Source of the DNA: Caldiserica bacterium UBA646
GTDB taxonomy: Bacteria; Caldisericota; Caldisericia; Caldisericales; Caldisericaceae
Reading direction: 5' to 3'
Length of the DNA: 33,904 nt
NCBI GenBank assembly: GCA_002299965.1
Contig: DBOM01000039.1
Location: forward strand, 1-33,904
Made by a program: the position numbers and the translations under genes. Below, one piece after another: positions 1 through 7,452 of this stretch; positions within the stretch are counted from its first letter, which is position 1; every line of letters begins with the position of its first letter. The notes under the pieces were generated by a model. The model did no database searches. It was not told the DNA's origin and worked only from the letters and a program-made list of their open reading frames with translations.

Positions 1-13
1 TTTCTTCATTCAT
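1..13 (-). CDS. start of an unidentified gene running off the left edge
   Basis: Only the first four codons (Met-Asn-Glu-Glu) lie inside the window. They are called because a clear AGGAG ribosome binding site at 21-25 sits seven bases upstream of the ATG at 11-13 on the minus strand. Its position after the sigma/anti-sigma pair on the same strand would fit a co-transcribed or sigma-dependent gene, but nothing can be said about its product. Confidence 0.4.
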
Positions 14-67
14 CTTGTAACTCCTATCAAAAAAATTTCTTCTCTCATGTATATAGATCCATAAGTC

Positions 68-79
68 GGAAAATTTTCC
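68..79. repeat. 12-bp perfect palindrome upstream of the left-edge gene
   Basis: GGAAAATTTTCC reads the same on both strands and lies about 55 bases upstream of the putative minus-strand start at 13. It could be an operator for the left-edge gene, but in AT-rich DNA a palindrome of this size can arise by chance. The rest of 14-262 shows no gene. Confidence 0.3.
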
Positions 80-262
80 ACACTTTTTGAAAGAATTTTT
101 AAAAATCTTTTTTAATTGTTAGGCAATACATTATAAAAATCAGGTTAAATCAATGTTATGTTCGAAGAAAGTTTTTTTCAGGAAACTTCAATAGATAAGT
201 CTTCAAATCGTGAGAATGATTATATGTATTTAAAGAAAACAGTAATAATAATTATTACGTCC

Positions 263-976
263 TTATGGCTGGATTTCTCCTTTTTCGATGTCTACGGTAA
301 ATTTCGCTGCCATCAAAGGAGATTGTGAATCTTGAAGTTGACGGAGCGGTGAACGGGGAAGATAATTTGTAGGAGTATATGCAAGGTGTACCTCTACCAA
401 TTTCTTGCCCGAATTGGTAAACATCAAACCTTCAATGGATACAACATCGTTTTTACTAATATCCTGTGGGGCTTCTCCTTCCTTTGCAACAAAATATTTT
501 GCTTCTTTACTGTTCCTTACAAGTTTAATTGCCTGCTCTCTCTCTTTATCGGAAGGCTCGTATTCAATAGGTTTAAAAACCTCAGTTTTCTCGCTTGACG
601 TATTTACCACAACCTCTTGATAATTGTAAATTACAATGCCAACACCATCTTTAACTATAACGTCTTTGAGTGCAACATTAAGGTTAAGTTGCTCATTTAT
701 TATCCTTGCAGTAGCTACCCTAATTAAATATGGCTTCACATACATAAATGAAAATAAAGTGAAAACCAAAGCAAATATAGCCAGGCCATAAGCAAGTTTC
801 ACTCTTAAAACACGTCTTCTATCTCTTTGTAAAGTAACATCAGAGAATTTTTCCAATAAAACTCTATTAAAATCCTCTTTATAACTTTCTATTTCTTCGT
901 CAGCTAATTCTGGTGGTTTAATGCTTCTAAGCATATTCTCCATTTTTTCTATGTCCTTTTTATTCTTTTTTCTCAT
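263..976 (-). CDS. putative membrane-anchored anti-sigma factor
   Basis: The product is about 237 residues: a charged cytosolic N-terminus of about 60 residues, one hydrophobic segment at roughly residues 62-82, then an extracytoplasmic domain of about 150 residues. No family is recognised from sequence, and no HxxxCxxC zinc motif is visible. The anti-sigma call rests on topology and on lying directly behind an ECF sigma gene on the same strand. The start chosen is the ATG at 974-976, because an AGGAGG site lies four bases upstream; a start at 991 would place that site inside the coding region. The gene probably restrains the upstream sigma factor at the membrane. It could instead be another kind of sigma-associated membrane protein. 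Confidence 0.7.
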   Translation of the reverse strand: MRKKNKKDIEKMENMLRSIKPPELADEEIESYKEDFNRVLLEKFSDVTLQRDRRRVLRVKLAYGLAIFALVFTLFSFMYVKPYLIRVATARIINEQLNLNVALKDVIVKDGVGIVIYNYQEVVVNTSSEKTEVFKPIEYEPSDKEREQAIKLVRNSKEAKYFVAKEGEAPQDISKNDVVSIEGLMFTNSGKKLVEVHLAYTPTNYLPRSPLRQLQDSQSPLMAAKFTVDIEKGEIQP

Positions 977-1009
977 ATTTCCTCCTTCCATATATATAGA
1001 CCGAAGATT

Positions 1010-1540
1010 TTAAAAATTTTTAATATCTTTTTTTATTTCTTTTTTCAAATTGCTCAGTGCACTTTGGAGTATTATTCTGGTAACAGCGTAAGATTTTCCC
1101 ATAATTATTGCCGCTTCCTTTATATTTTTATCCTCAAAATATACCAGTGCTATTGCAGTTTGTTGAATCTCGGGCAGCTTCTTCAGGTAATCAAACATAA
1201 ATGAATAATCATAAGAATCATTCCGTACATCCCTTTTGGCAGAAACGGAATTTAAATGTTTATCCTTAATATCACGTAACCTTTTCTCATTCTTGAAGTG
1301 ATCATTTATAAGGTTTGTTGCAATTCGCAAAAGGTAAAAGATAAAAGGAGTTTTGCTTTTGAATGAATTGAGGTATTTCAATGCTCGCAAAAAAGTTTCT
1401 TGAGTAAGGTCTTTTGAAAGCTCTCTGTCGAATGTTCTTTTATAGATGTATCCGAATACTTCTTTATAGTATAGGTCTACAATTTCACCAAAGGCGTTTC
1501 TATCGGTTAAGGCTCTCTTGATTAATTTTTTTTCATCCAT
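1010..1540 (-). CDS. ECF-type RNA polymerase sigma factor
   Basis: This 176-residue protein has the ECF layout: a region 2 helix block with the KDLTQETFLRAL core-binding/-10 signature near residues 50-60, a short linker, then a region 4 helix-turn-helix near the C-terminus (KEAAIIMGKSYAVTRIILQSAL). The ATG at 1538-1540 is preferred because it gives a typical ECF N-terminus (MDEKKLIKRAL); an in-frame TTG at 1555 is possible. It lies 33 bases upstream of the putative anti-sigma gene and is probably co-transcribed with it. A near-consensus promoter lies just upstream, and a small ORF with a perfect ribosome binding site overlaps its start in another frame. The target regulon cannot be read from the window. 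Confidence 0.9.
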   Translation of the reverse strand: MDEKKLIKRALTDRNAFGEIVDLYYKEVFGYIYKRTFDRELSKDLTQETFLRALKYLNSFKSKTPFIFYLLRIATNLINDHFKNEKRLRDIKDKHLNSVSAKRDVRNDSYDYSFMFDYLKKLPEIQQTAIALVYFEDKNIKEAAIIMGKSYAVTRIILQSALSNLKKEIKKDIKNF

Positions 1541-1602
1541 TTGTTTAATTTCCAATAAATTATAGAGGGATTTTTAAAATTGACAAACTTATGCACATTC
1601 AT
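1522..1602 (-). CDS. 26-codon leader ORF overlapping the sigma factor start
   Basis: An ATG at 1600-1602 follows a perfect AAGGAGGT site (1611-1618) at an ideal eight-base spacing. The reading frame runs 26 codons to TAA at 1522-1524, which lies inside the first codons of the sigma gene. The peptide is basic and aromatic (Lys, Asn, Trp, Tyr) and matches nothing I recognise. The sigma ATG itself has only a weak site, so translation of this ORF may drive sigma translation by coupling. Near the overlap an eight-A run would let a -1 slip join the two frames. A transcript starting from the promoter at 1559-1586 would lack this ORF's start. Confidence 0.45.
   Translation of the reverse strand: MNVHKFVNFKNPSIIYWKLNKWMKKN
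1559..1586 (-). promoter_or_regulatory. sigma-A type promoter for the ECF sigma gene
   Basis: On the minus strand TTGTCA (1581-1586) and TATAAT (1559-1564) are separated by 16 bases. The predicted transcript begins near 1552, about 12 bases ahead of the sigma ATG. The promoter lies inside the leader ORF, so a second transcript from further upstream would be needed to express that ORF. Confidence 0.6.
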
Positions 1603-1658
1603 ATCGCACCACCTCCTTTAAATAAAGTTTTTCTTAAAATAATGTCGTTTTGTTAAGG

Positions 1659-1694
1659 CTGGGATTGCTTCGTCGCTACGCTCCTCGCAAAGAC
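1659..1694 (-). repeat. dispersed intergenic repeat (TTGCGAGGAGC...GACGAAGCAATCC type)
   Basis: Read on the minus strand, this stretch has the pattern TTGCGAGGAGC - GTAGCGACGAAG - CAATCCC, a GC-rich island in AT-rich DNA. From general knowledge, repeats of this shape occur as multicopy intergenic elements in genomes of several unrelated phyla. The nearby GCGCAATGAC (1706-1715) looks like the second half of the same element. Only TTGC/GCAA at the ends pair, so it is not a strong hairpin. A 70-codon open frame across it is not credible as a gene. Confidence 0.6.
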
Positions 1695-2095
1695 AAAGGG
1701 GAAGAGCGCAATGACTTCCTTTTCTGCATTTCTTTTTCTTACTCTTCTCATCAAAAATTTGTTTTCTCATATATAATAGGACTCATAAACTTGCAAAAAA
1801 GTTCCATATTTTTCAAAGAATTTTTAGAATTATTTTTTGATAGAATTTCTTATTCTTCGTAAAGTCCAACATTGCAGCTGATTATTTCACTAAATACAGA
1901 TTATTTCTTTTAATATATCGTGCATTTAAAAACTGAATTACTTTTATTTTCTATCGTCTATCTATCAATAGCCTTGCTTAAACACATAGAACTCTAAACT
2001 TATTTTTATTTGAGGTTAATAGGCGTAAACAATCTAAGATTTTTAAATAGAAGATCGTAATCTATCAAATTATTAGAAATTTTTACCATTCTTTC

Positions 2096-2101
2096 TATAA
2101 T
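2096..2101 (+). promoter_or_regulatory. -10 element touching the EamA start codon
   Basis: A perfect TATAAT ends five bases before the ATG at 2107. The expected transcription start falls on or next to the start codon. There is no ribosome binding site, so a leaderless transcript is possible. No good -35 is visible. Confidence 0.45.
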
Positions 2102-2106
2102 ATGCT

Positions 2107-2985
2107 ATGAGCAAGGTTGGATCTGTATTTATAATTTTTATTGGTATGGTCTCTGTGGGTCTTGCAGCTATTTTTATCCGTCTCTGCAATGCACCACCAC
2201 TTGTTATTGCAACTTATAGAATGGGACTTAGTGCAATTTTCATTGCTCCTCTGTTTTTTATTTTAGAAAGAGATAAGTTAAGATCTTTAGATTTTAAAAA
2301 AGATGTTTTACCTTTTGCATTATTAGGGGGTCTTCTTGCCGCTCATTTTGTGCTATGGATAAGCTCACTTTCTTATACCATTGTTCTTGCATCCACTGTG
2401 CTTGTTACAACAAATCCTATTTTTGTCGCTGGTTTTTCATTTCTTCTTTTCAAGGAGAGCACAAAAAAAGGTACGATTATAGGCATCATAATAGCATTTG
2501 TAGGAGGAGTGGTTATTGCTCTTTCAGCAAAAAATATAGGATTAAGCAATAATTACGGTAATTTTCTTGCACTTATGGGAGCAATTGCCGTATCTTTTTA
2601 TTTAATCATTGGTAAAAAAGTGCGAAAGAAATTTAACCTTATTACGTATATCTTTTTTGTGTATAGTTTTGCCGCAACAATTCTTATTGTAAGCTCAATT
2701 TTAACCAGACAGAATCTTTTTTATTATCCTAAGGAAACCTACCTTTATTTCTTTCTTTTAGCATTTATTCCTCAGATTATTGGACATACTGCATTTAATT
2801 GGGCATTAAAATATTTTTCTGCTCCCTTTGTTGCTGTTACAATACTCGGAGAGCCTGTTTTTGCTACATTTTTTGCATTGATTATTTTGCACGAAACGCC
2901 TATCTTTATAGAATTTATTGGGGGAGCTTTAATTCTCTTAGGCGTATATCTCTCTGCTAGGTCAGAAGTTTGGACTATTTCTTAA
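2107..2985 (+). CDS. EamA/DMT family transporter
   Basis: The 292-residue protein is almost entirely hydrophobic and reads as ten transmembrane helices in two EamA repeats. The first repeat ends with the typical glycine-rich stretch (GIIIAFVGGVVIA) and the second ends with GGALILLGVYLSAR at the C-terminus. Members of this family export amino acids, nucleosides or other small metabolites at the inner membrane; the substrate cannot be inferred here. The ATG at 2107 has no ribosome binding site and sits directly after a TATAAT. It is followed 45 bases later by the DJ-1 gene, which has its own -10 element. A second, divergent EamA protein lies at 12851-13732. Confidence 0.9.
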   Translation: MSKVGSVFIIFIGMVSVGLAAIFIRLCNAPPLVIATYRMGLSAIFIAPLFFILERDKLRSLDFKKDVLPFALLGGLLAAHFVLWISSLSYTIVLASTVLVTTNPIFVAGFSFLLFKESTKKGTIIGIIIAFVGGVVIALSAKNIGLSNNYGNFLALMGAIAVSFYLIIGKKVRKKFNLITYIFFVYSFAATILIVSSILTRQNLFYYPKETYLYFFLLAFIPQIIGHTAFNWALKYFSAPFVAVTILGEPVFATFFALIILHETPIFIEFIGGALILLGVYLSARSEVWTIS

Positions 2986-3004
2986 AAGAAAATTTTTGTT
3001 TCTG

Positions 3005-3013
3005 TGTTATAAT
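3005..3013 (+). promoter_or_regulatory. extended -10 promoter for the DJ-1/macro/RNase H unit
   Basis: TGT-TATAAT matches an extended -10 element (TGn plus TATAAT). No recognisable -35 lies 16-17 bases upstream, which is typical of extended -10 promoters. An AGGAGG ribosome binding site follows, seven bases after the -10. Confidence 0.45.
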
Positions 3014-3030
3014 TTTACAGGAGGTGTATT

Positions 3031-3540
3031 ATGAAAACAATAGCAGTGCTTATCGAGGATAATTTTAATGAATCCGAGTTGATTTATCCTTATTATAGAT
3101 TAAAGGAAGCTGGTTTTAATTCTGTGCTTGTAGGTCCAGAGAAAAAGGCTTATCATTCCAAAGTAGGGCTTGTGTTAGATGCCGAGATGTCAATTGATGA
3201 AGTTCACTCGGAAAATTTCAGTGGTGTTGTTATTCCCGGTGGCTATGCGCCTGATATGTTAAGGAGAAACTTAAAAATATTACAATTTGTGAAGGAAATG
3301 TTTGACGAAGAAAAACTCGTTGCTGCAATTTGCCATGCCGGATGGGTTTTGATTTCAGCGCGTATTGTTAACGGTGTAACTTTGACAGGTGTCTCTGCTA
3401 TAAAAGATGATTTAAAAAATGCAGGGGCTAAATATGTAGATGAAGAGGTTGTTGTTGACGGGAACCTTATCACATCGAGAACTCCATCCGATTTACCTGC
3501 ATTTATGAGAGAGGTTGTAAAATTTTTAAACTCAAGATGA
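3031..3540 (+). CDS. DJ-1/PfpI family protein (class I glutamine amidotransferase-like)
   Basis: At 169 residues this is a full-length single-domain DJ-1/PfpI protein. The nucleophile elbow AAICHAGW places the reactive cysteine at residue 101 with histidine at 102, and the partner acidic residue is likely Glu16 in FNESEL. The VVIPGGYAPD segment (residues 66-75) is the family's oxyanion/turn region. Relatives include PfpI proteases, general stress protein 18 and glyoxalase/deglycase enzymes; which activity applies here cannot be decided from sequence. An AGGAGG site seven bases before the ATG fixes the start. It is the first gene of a tight trio with a macro-domain protein and RNase H, suggesting a shared damage-response or housekeeping role. 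Confidence 0.9.
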   Translation: MKTIAVLIEDNFNESELIYPYYRLKEAGFNSVLVGPEKKAYHSKVGLVLDAEMSIDEVHSENFSGVVIPGGYAPDMLRRNLKILQFVKEMFDEEKLVAAICHAGWVLISARIVNGVTLTGVSAIKDDLKNAGAKYVDEEVVVDGNLITSRTPSDLPAFMREVVKFLNSR

Positions 3541-3543
3541 CTT

Positions 3544-4092
3544 ATGCAAATATTGTATGAGAAAGAAATAACGGGAGTAAAAATACAAGTTGCTTGCGGA
3601 GATATTACAGAAGAGGAAGTTGATGCAATTGTAAATGCCGCCAATAGGTATCTTTCTCATGGCGGTGGTGTTGCTGGCGCTATTGCAAGTAGAGGAGGGC
3701 CTGTTATACAGGAGGAAAGTGACAGTATTATTCAAAGGAAAGGCCCTCTTAAAACGGGAGAGGCTGTTATTACAAGTGGTGGAAACCTTAAAGCAAAATA
3801 TATAATTCATACTGCTGGCCCTGTTTGGGGTGAAGGAAATGAAGATGAAAAGCTTCGGAATGCAATTTTTTCTGTACTAAAACTTGCGACAAAATATAAA
3901 TTAAAGAGCATAGGTATACCGGCTGTAAGCTGTGGAATATTTGGTTTTCCGAAAAAAAGAGGAACACAACTTATATATAAGACTATTAAGCAGTATCTTG
4001 AAAATAATGAGACGACACTCGAAGAGATTCATCTCATAGGAATAGGAAGAGAGATTCCAGAATTGTTTAAGGAGGCAATGGCAGATGATTAA
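3544..4092 (+). CDS. macro-domain protein (ADP-ribose binding or hydrolase)
   Basis: The 182-residue protein is a single Af1521/MacroD-type macro domain. Diagnostic segments are GDIT (residues 19-22, ligand-binding Asp20), VNAAN (30-34), GGGVAGAI (40-47) and SCGIFGFP (129-136), which wraps the distal phosphate. Family members bind ADP-ribose, and many remove ADP-ribose from proteins or hydrolyse O-acetyl-ADP-ribose. The ATG follows the DJ-1 stop by three bases with no clear ribosome binding site of its own, so translation is probably coupled. Its end overlaps the RNase H start by eight bases. No ADP-ribosyltransferase is seen in the window. Confidence 0.92.
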   Translation: MQILYEKEITGVKIQVACGDITEEEVDAIVNAANRYLSHGGGVAGAIASRGGPVIQEESDSIIQRKGPLKTGEAVITSGGNLKAKYIIHTAGPVWGEGNEDEKLRNAIFSVLKLATKYKLKSIGIPAVSCGIFGFPKKRGTQLIYKTIKQYLENNETTLEEIHLIGIGREIPELFKEAMADD

Positions 4093-4483
4093 GATTTATA
4101 CGGATGGTGCATCACGGGGGAATCCCGGAGAAAGTGCTTTTGCTTTTATTTTTACAGAGAAAGGCAAAGTGATTTTTCTTTCTGCGGAATATATAGGCAG
4201 TGCTACAAATAACATTGCAGAGTACAGGGCAATTATTTCAGCACTACGGGAAGCAAGGAACAGAAATATAAACAGGGCGTCTTTGATATCGGACAGCGAG
4301 CTTGTTATTTCTCAAATTAACGGGACATATAAAACAAAGGCCGCACATCTTAAAAAATTAAATGAAGAAGTGAAAGAACTGCGCGCTCAATTTGTCAGTA
4401 TAAAGTTTAGCAATGCTCCACGAACAGACGAGTTTATAGGGATTGCGGATAAGCTTTGTAATACTATTTTAGACCTTGCGTAA
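4085..4483 (+). CDS. ribonuclease H type I
   Basis: This 132-residue RNase HI-family protein would cleave the RNA strand of RNA-DNA hybrids. The four acidic active-site residues are visible: Asp7 (YTDGAS), Glu46 (IAEYRA), Asp70 (ISDSEL) and Asp122 (GIADKL). The basic handle of E. coli RnhA is absent, as in the short YpdQ-like group. The usual Arg-x-x-Asn segment before the last Asp is altered (RTDEFIG). The start overlaps the macro-domain gene by eight bases, with GGAGG about nine bases upstream. The next gene, rsmD, is convergent. Confidence 0.9.
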   Translation: MIKIYTDGASRGNPGESAFAFIFTEKGKVIFLSAEYIGSATNNIAEYRAIISALREARNRNINRASLISDSELVISQINGTYKTKAAHLKKLNEEVKELRAQFVSIKFSNAPRTDEFIGIADKLCNTILDLA

Positions 4484-4522
4484 AGTTCTTGCCTGTTGTC
4501 ACGCGATTTAGCATATTACAAA

Positions 4523-5125
4523 TTATTTTTCGGTAGTATCAGATTCCCGGACTAATACTTTATAATATGTTACAGCAATTTTCCCGTATTTTTTTTCTTT
4601 AATTTTTTCTAAGGTGTTTTTTCCTACAATTTCTTGCGGCAGTTTTTCGCTTGTCGAGTGTTCTGCGATAACAATGGAATCATTTTTCAGTAGTGGAAAA
4701 TTTGAAAGCATTTCTACTACTTTTCCTGCTAGAAGAGATGGAAACGGTGGGTCAAGGAATATGATATCAAATTTTTCTGTTATTTTTTCCTCAATTTTTT
4801 GATAATTTTTGAGTGCAACAAGAACATCTCTCTTCATAATTGAAACATTGTTTTGAGCGGAAAGTAAATATACATTTTTTTTCAATGTTTGGATTGCCAC
4901 TCCGTTTTTATCGATAAATACAACAAATTTAGCCCCTTCACTTAATGCTTCAAGGCCCATGGCACCGGAGCCAGCAAAAAGATCCAGGAAAAAACTATTC
5001 TTTACTGTGTCTCTTATTGTGTCAAATACTGCCTCCTTCACTTTGTCGCTTGTAGGCCTGAGCGTTATATTCTTTGGTGGCGAAAAGAGCGCTTTTCCTT
5101 TGAATTTCCCGGTTATTATTCTCAT
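4523..5125 (-). CDS. rsmD: 16S rRNA guanine-966 N2-methyltransferase
   Basis: The 200-residue product carries the SAM-binding motif LDLFAGSGAMG (residues 47-57) and the catalytic DPPF motif (125-128) of N2-guanine methyltransferases, plus the family N-terminus MRIITGKFKG. RsmD methylates G966 of 16S rRNA during small-subunit assembly. It is the last gene of the deoB-recG-rsmD unit: its ATG shares one base with the recG stop (TAATG), indicating translational coupling. Its length is typical, and it ends 39 bases from the convergent RNase H gene with no strong terminator between. Confidence 0.93.
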   Translation of the reverse strand: MRIITGKFKGKALFSPPKNITLRPTSDKVKEAVFDTIRDTVKNSFFLDLFAGSGAMGLEALSEGAKFVVFIDKNGVAIQTLKKNVYLLSAQNNVSIMKRDVLVALKNYQKIEEKITEKFDIIFLDPPFPSLLAGKVVEMLSNFPLLKNDSIVIAEHSTSEKLPQEIVGKNTLEKIKEKKYGKIAVTYYKVLVRESDTTEK

Positions 5126-7452
5126 TATGCTATACCTATCAGTTCTTCTCTCTCGTTAAATTTATTTTTGAGTAGTTTTATCAGTTCTTCCTTTTTTTCT
5201 TTTTCCCATTGAATTTTCCCTTCTATAGTGAGTTGTGCTTGTTCTCTTGCAATTTCTAACAGCTTTATGTCCTTTTCTCTTAGCAGTGAAGTGATTTTGA
5301 ATTCGGGTAGACCGTGTTGTTTTAGTCCTAGCAGTTCCCCGGGACCTCTTAATTTCAAATCTTCTTCTGAAACCTCAAAGCCGTTTGATGTTTTTTCTAA
5401 AACACGCAGTCTGTTAAGAGCCTGTTCTTTATTGTTCTGTGTTATCAAAAAGCAGTAGGATTGTGCTTCGCCTCGGCCTACTCGACCTCTTAATTGGTGC
5501 AGTGTCGCCAGTCCAAAATGATCAGCGTCTTCTATAATCATTACTGTTGCATCAGGTACATCTATCCCTACTTCTATGACGGTGGTGGATACTAAAACGG
5601 ATATTTCTCCTGATTTAAATGCTTTCATAATTTTATTCTTTTCAGTAGAGCTCAATCCGCCATGCAAGATGCCAATGTTAAAATCTTTTAGATACGTTTG
5701 TTTCAATTTTTCTGCTTTTTCTTGCACGGATTGCAGCTCACTTTTTTCTGACTCTTCTATTAGAGGGCAGACAATATATCCTTTTCTTCCTGCTTTTAAC
5801 TCTTGCACGAGTTTAGTGTATGCTCCGCTGCTATTCTCTATAAATACTTTTGTTAATACAGGCCTTCTTCCTTTAGGCATCTCTCTTATCTGTGATATGT
5901 CGAGGTCGCCATAGATTGTAAGCGCGAGAGTCCTTGGAATTGGAGTTGCGCTCATAACAAGCGTATGCGGAAGCATTGCTTTGCTTTTCAAGTTACTTCT
6001 TTGCAACACACCGAAACGGTGCTGCTCGTCTACAACTGATATTGCAAGATTTTTGAACGCGACATCGTGTTGTATCAGGGCGTGTGTTCCTATTAATACA
6101 TTTATCTTTCCTGTTTTTATGTTTTCAAGTATTTCCTTTCTTTCCTTTTTCTTTGTTCCGGAGGTAAGCAGTGCTATTTTTACATTTGCTTTATTCAAAA
6201 TTTTTTCTGTGACATTAAATGTTTGCTGAGTGAGAACCTCTGTCGGAGACATTATTGTTCCCTGATATCCATTTTTTACTGCAATGAGCAGCGCAAACAG
6301 TGCCACGACTGTTTTACCCGAACCTACATCGCCGTGCAGGAGTCTATTCATTGGTTTTTCAGAAGCAAAGTCTTCTATAATTTCATTCATTGTTTTGAGC
6401 TGTGCTTTTGTCAGGGTAAAGGGGAGGAGTTCTTGAAATGCTTTGATATCTTTGGGTGTTGCATTTAATATTATACCTTTTGAACTTTTAATTTCTTTTT
6501 TTCTCAGTCCTAAAAGTATTTGCAATTCAAATAGTTCATCAAATATCAATCTTTCTTTTGATTTTTCTAACGATTCAAAATTTTTAGGGAAATGTATGTT
6601 GTACAGCGCTTTATCCAGGGAAGTAAGGTTTAACTTATTGATGATTTGTTGGTCCAGGTAATCATAAATGAGTGGCGCGTATGTGTCGACTGTTTTTTTT
6701 ATCTTATTTCTTAATGTTTTTTGATAAACTCCTTCGGTTAAGGAATATACGGGGATTATACGCATTGAGTGTACTGTTTCCTTGTCCGCTTGAACAATTT
6801 CATAGTTAGGTGAAGGCATTTCCCATTTGCCGTACATAAATTGTGCTTTGCCTGACAACATGACAACTGTCCCTTCTTTTAGTATATTTTTCAGGTAAGA
6901 TTGATTGAACCAAACTGCAGTGATATAACCCGTGCCATCAGAGACAACAGCAGAAAAAATTTTTATTCTACTCATTCTTTCGGACGTTTTTATTATTTTA
7001 CCTTTTATTAATGCAATTTCTCCTGATTTGAGGTAAGCAATTTTGTTGATATGCCGCAAATCAAGATATCCCTTGGGAAAATAGTATAATAAATCTATTA
7101 TTTCTCGTATCCCAAGGTTTTTTAGAACTGAAGCAAGGTGTGGACCTATGCCTTTCATATATTGTACGGGAGTGTGTAATTCGGATATGGATATAAATTG
7201 TTCCTGTTTAGGCTTTGATTTTGTTTCTTTTAAGAGAGAAAGAGTGACGTGTATGATATTTTCTCTCTCTTCTTTTGATGCATTTTTATAACGAGCAAAG
7301 AGTTTTTTTATTTTTTCTTTTTTCGCATTAGAGATGGATAGTGTGTTTATTTTGTTGAGTATAAAACTATCCAGCCCTCCCATTACCGCATCATTGTTAA
7401 ATCCTCTTTTAATTTCCAGGGTTAGTGGTCCTTCTATTGCGGAGTGATTCAT
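5125..7452 (-). CDS. recG: ATP-dependent DNA helicase RecG
   Basis: The 775-residue protein has the RecG order: an N-terminal extension of about 90 residues, a wedge/OB domain (roughly 95-290), then two helicase domains with Walker A GDVGSGKT (374-381), DEQH (475-478), the SATPIPRTLA motif and the RGRVGRGE motif. RecG remodels stalled forks and branched DNA. The extension makes it longer than the approximately 690-residue enterobacterial protein and resembles the long Thermotoga form. The ATG overlaps the deoB stop by four bases (ATGA). An internal Met at residue 24 is an alternative start but lacks a well-spaced ribosome binding site. Confidence 0.95.
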   Translation of the reverse strand: MNHSAIEGPLTLEIKRGFNNDAVMGGLDSFILNKINTLSISNAKKEKIKKLFARYKNASKEERENIIHVTLSLLKETKSKPKQEQFISISELHTPVQYMKGIGPHLASVLKNLGIREIIDLLYYFPKGYLDLRHINKIAYLKSGEIALIKGKIIKTSERMSRIKIFSAVVSDGTGYITAVWFNQSYLKNILKEGTVVMLSGKAQFMYGKWEMPSPNYEIVQADKETVHSMRIIPVYSLTEGVYQKTLRNKIKKTVDTYAPLIYDYLDQQIINKLNLTSLDKALYNIHFPKNFESLEKSKERLIFDELFELQILLGLRKKEIKSSKGIILNATPKDIKAFQELLPFTLTKAQLKTMNEIIEDFASEKPMNRLLHGDVGSGKTVVALFALLIAVKNGYQGTIMSPTEVLTQQTFNVTEKILNKANVKIALLTSGTKKKERKEILENIKTGKINVLIGTHALIQHDVAFKNLAISVVDEQHRFGVLQRSNLKSKAMLPHTLVMSATPIPRTLALTIYGDLDISQIREMPKGRRPVLTKVFIENSSGAYTKLVQELKAGRKGYIVCPLIEESEKSELQSVQEKAEKLKQTYLKDFNIGILHGGLSSTEKNKIMKAFKSGEISVLVSTTVIEVGIDVPDATVMIIEDADHFGLATLHQLRGRVGRGEAQSYCFLITQNNKEQALNRLRVLEKTSNGFEVSEEDLKLRGPGELLGLKQHGLPEFKITSLLREKDIKLLEIAREQAQLTIEGKIQWEKEKKEELIKLLKNKFNEREELIGIA

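Larger units (their letters stand above)
1603..2106. other. intergenic stretch without a convincing gene
   Basis: About 500 bases separate the divergent sigma and EamA units. Apart from the leader-ORF ribosome binding site at its left end, the dispersed repeat at 1659-1694 and a -10 element abutting the EamA start, I see only AT-rich sequence. No tRNA, hairpin terminator or transposase remnant was recognised. Confidence 0.6.

Noticed and set aside
1650..1862. 70-codon plus-strand frame in the sigma/EamA gap
   Set aside because: It begins inside the dispersed repeat, has no ribosome binding site and no recognisable protein features.
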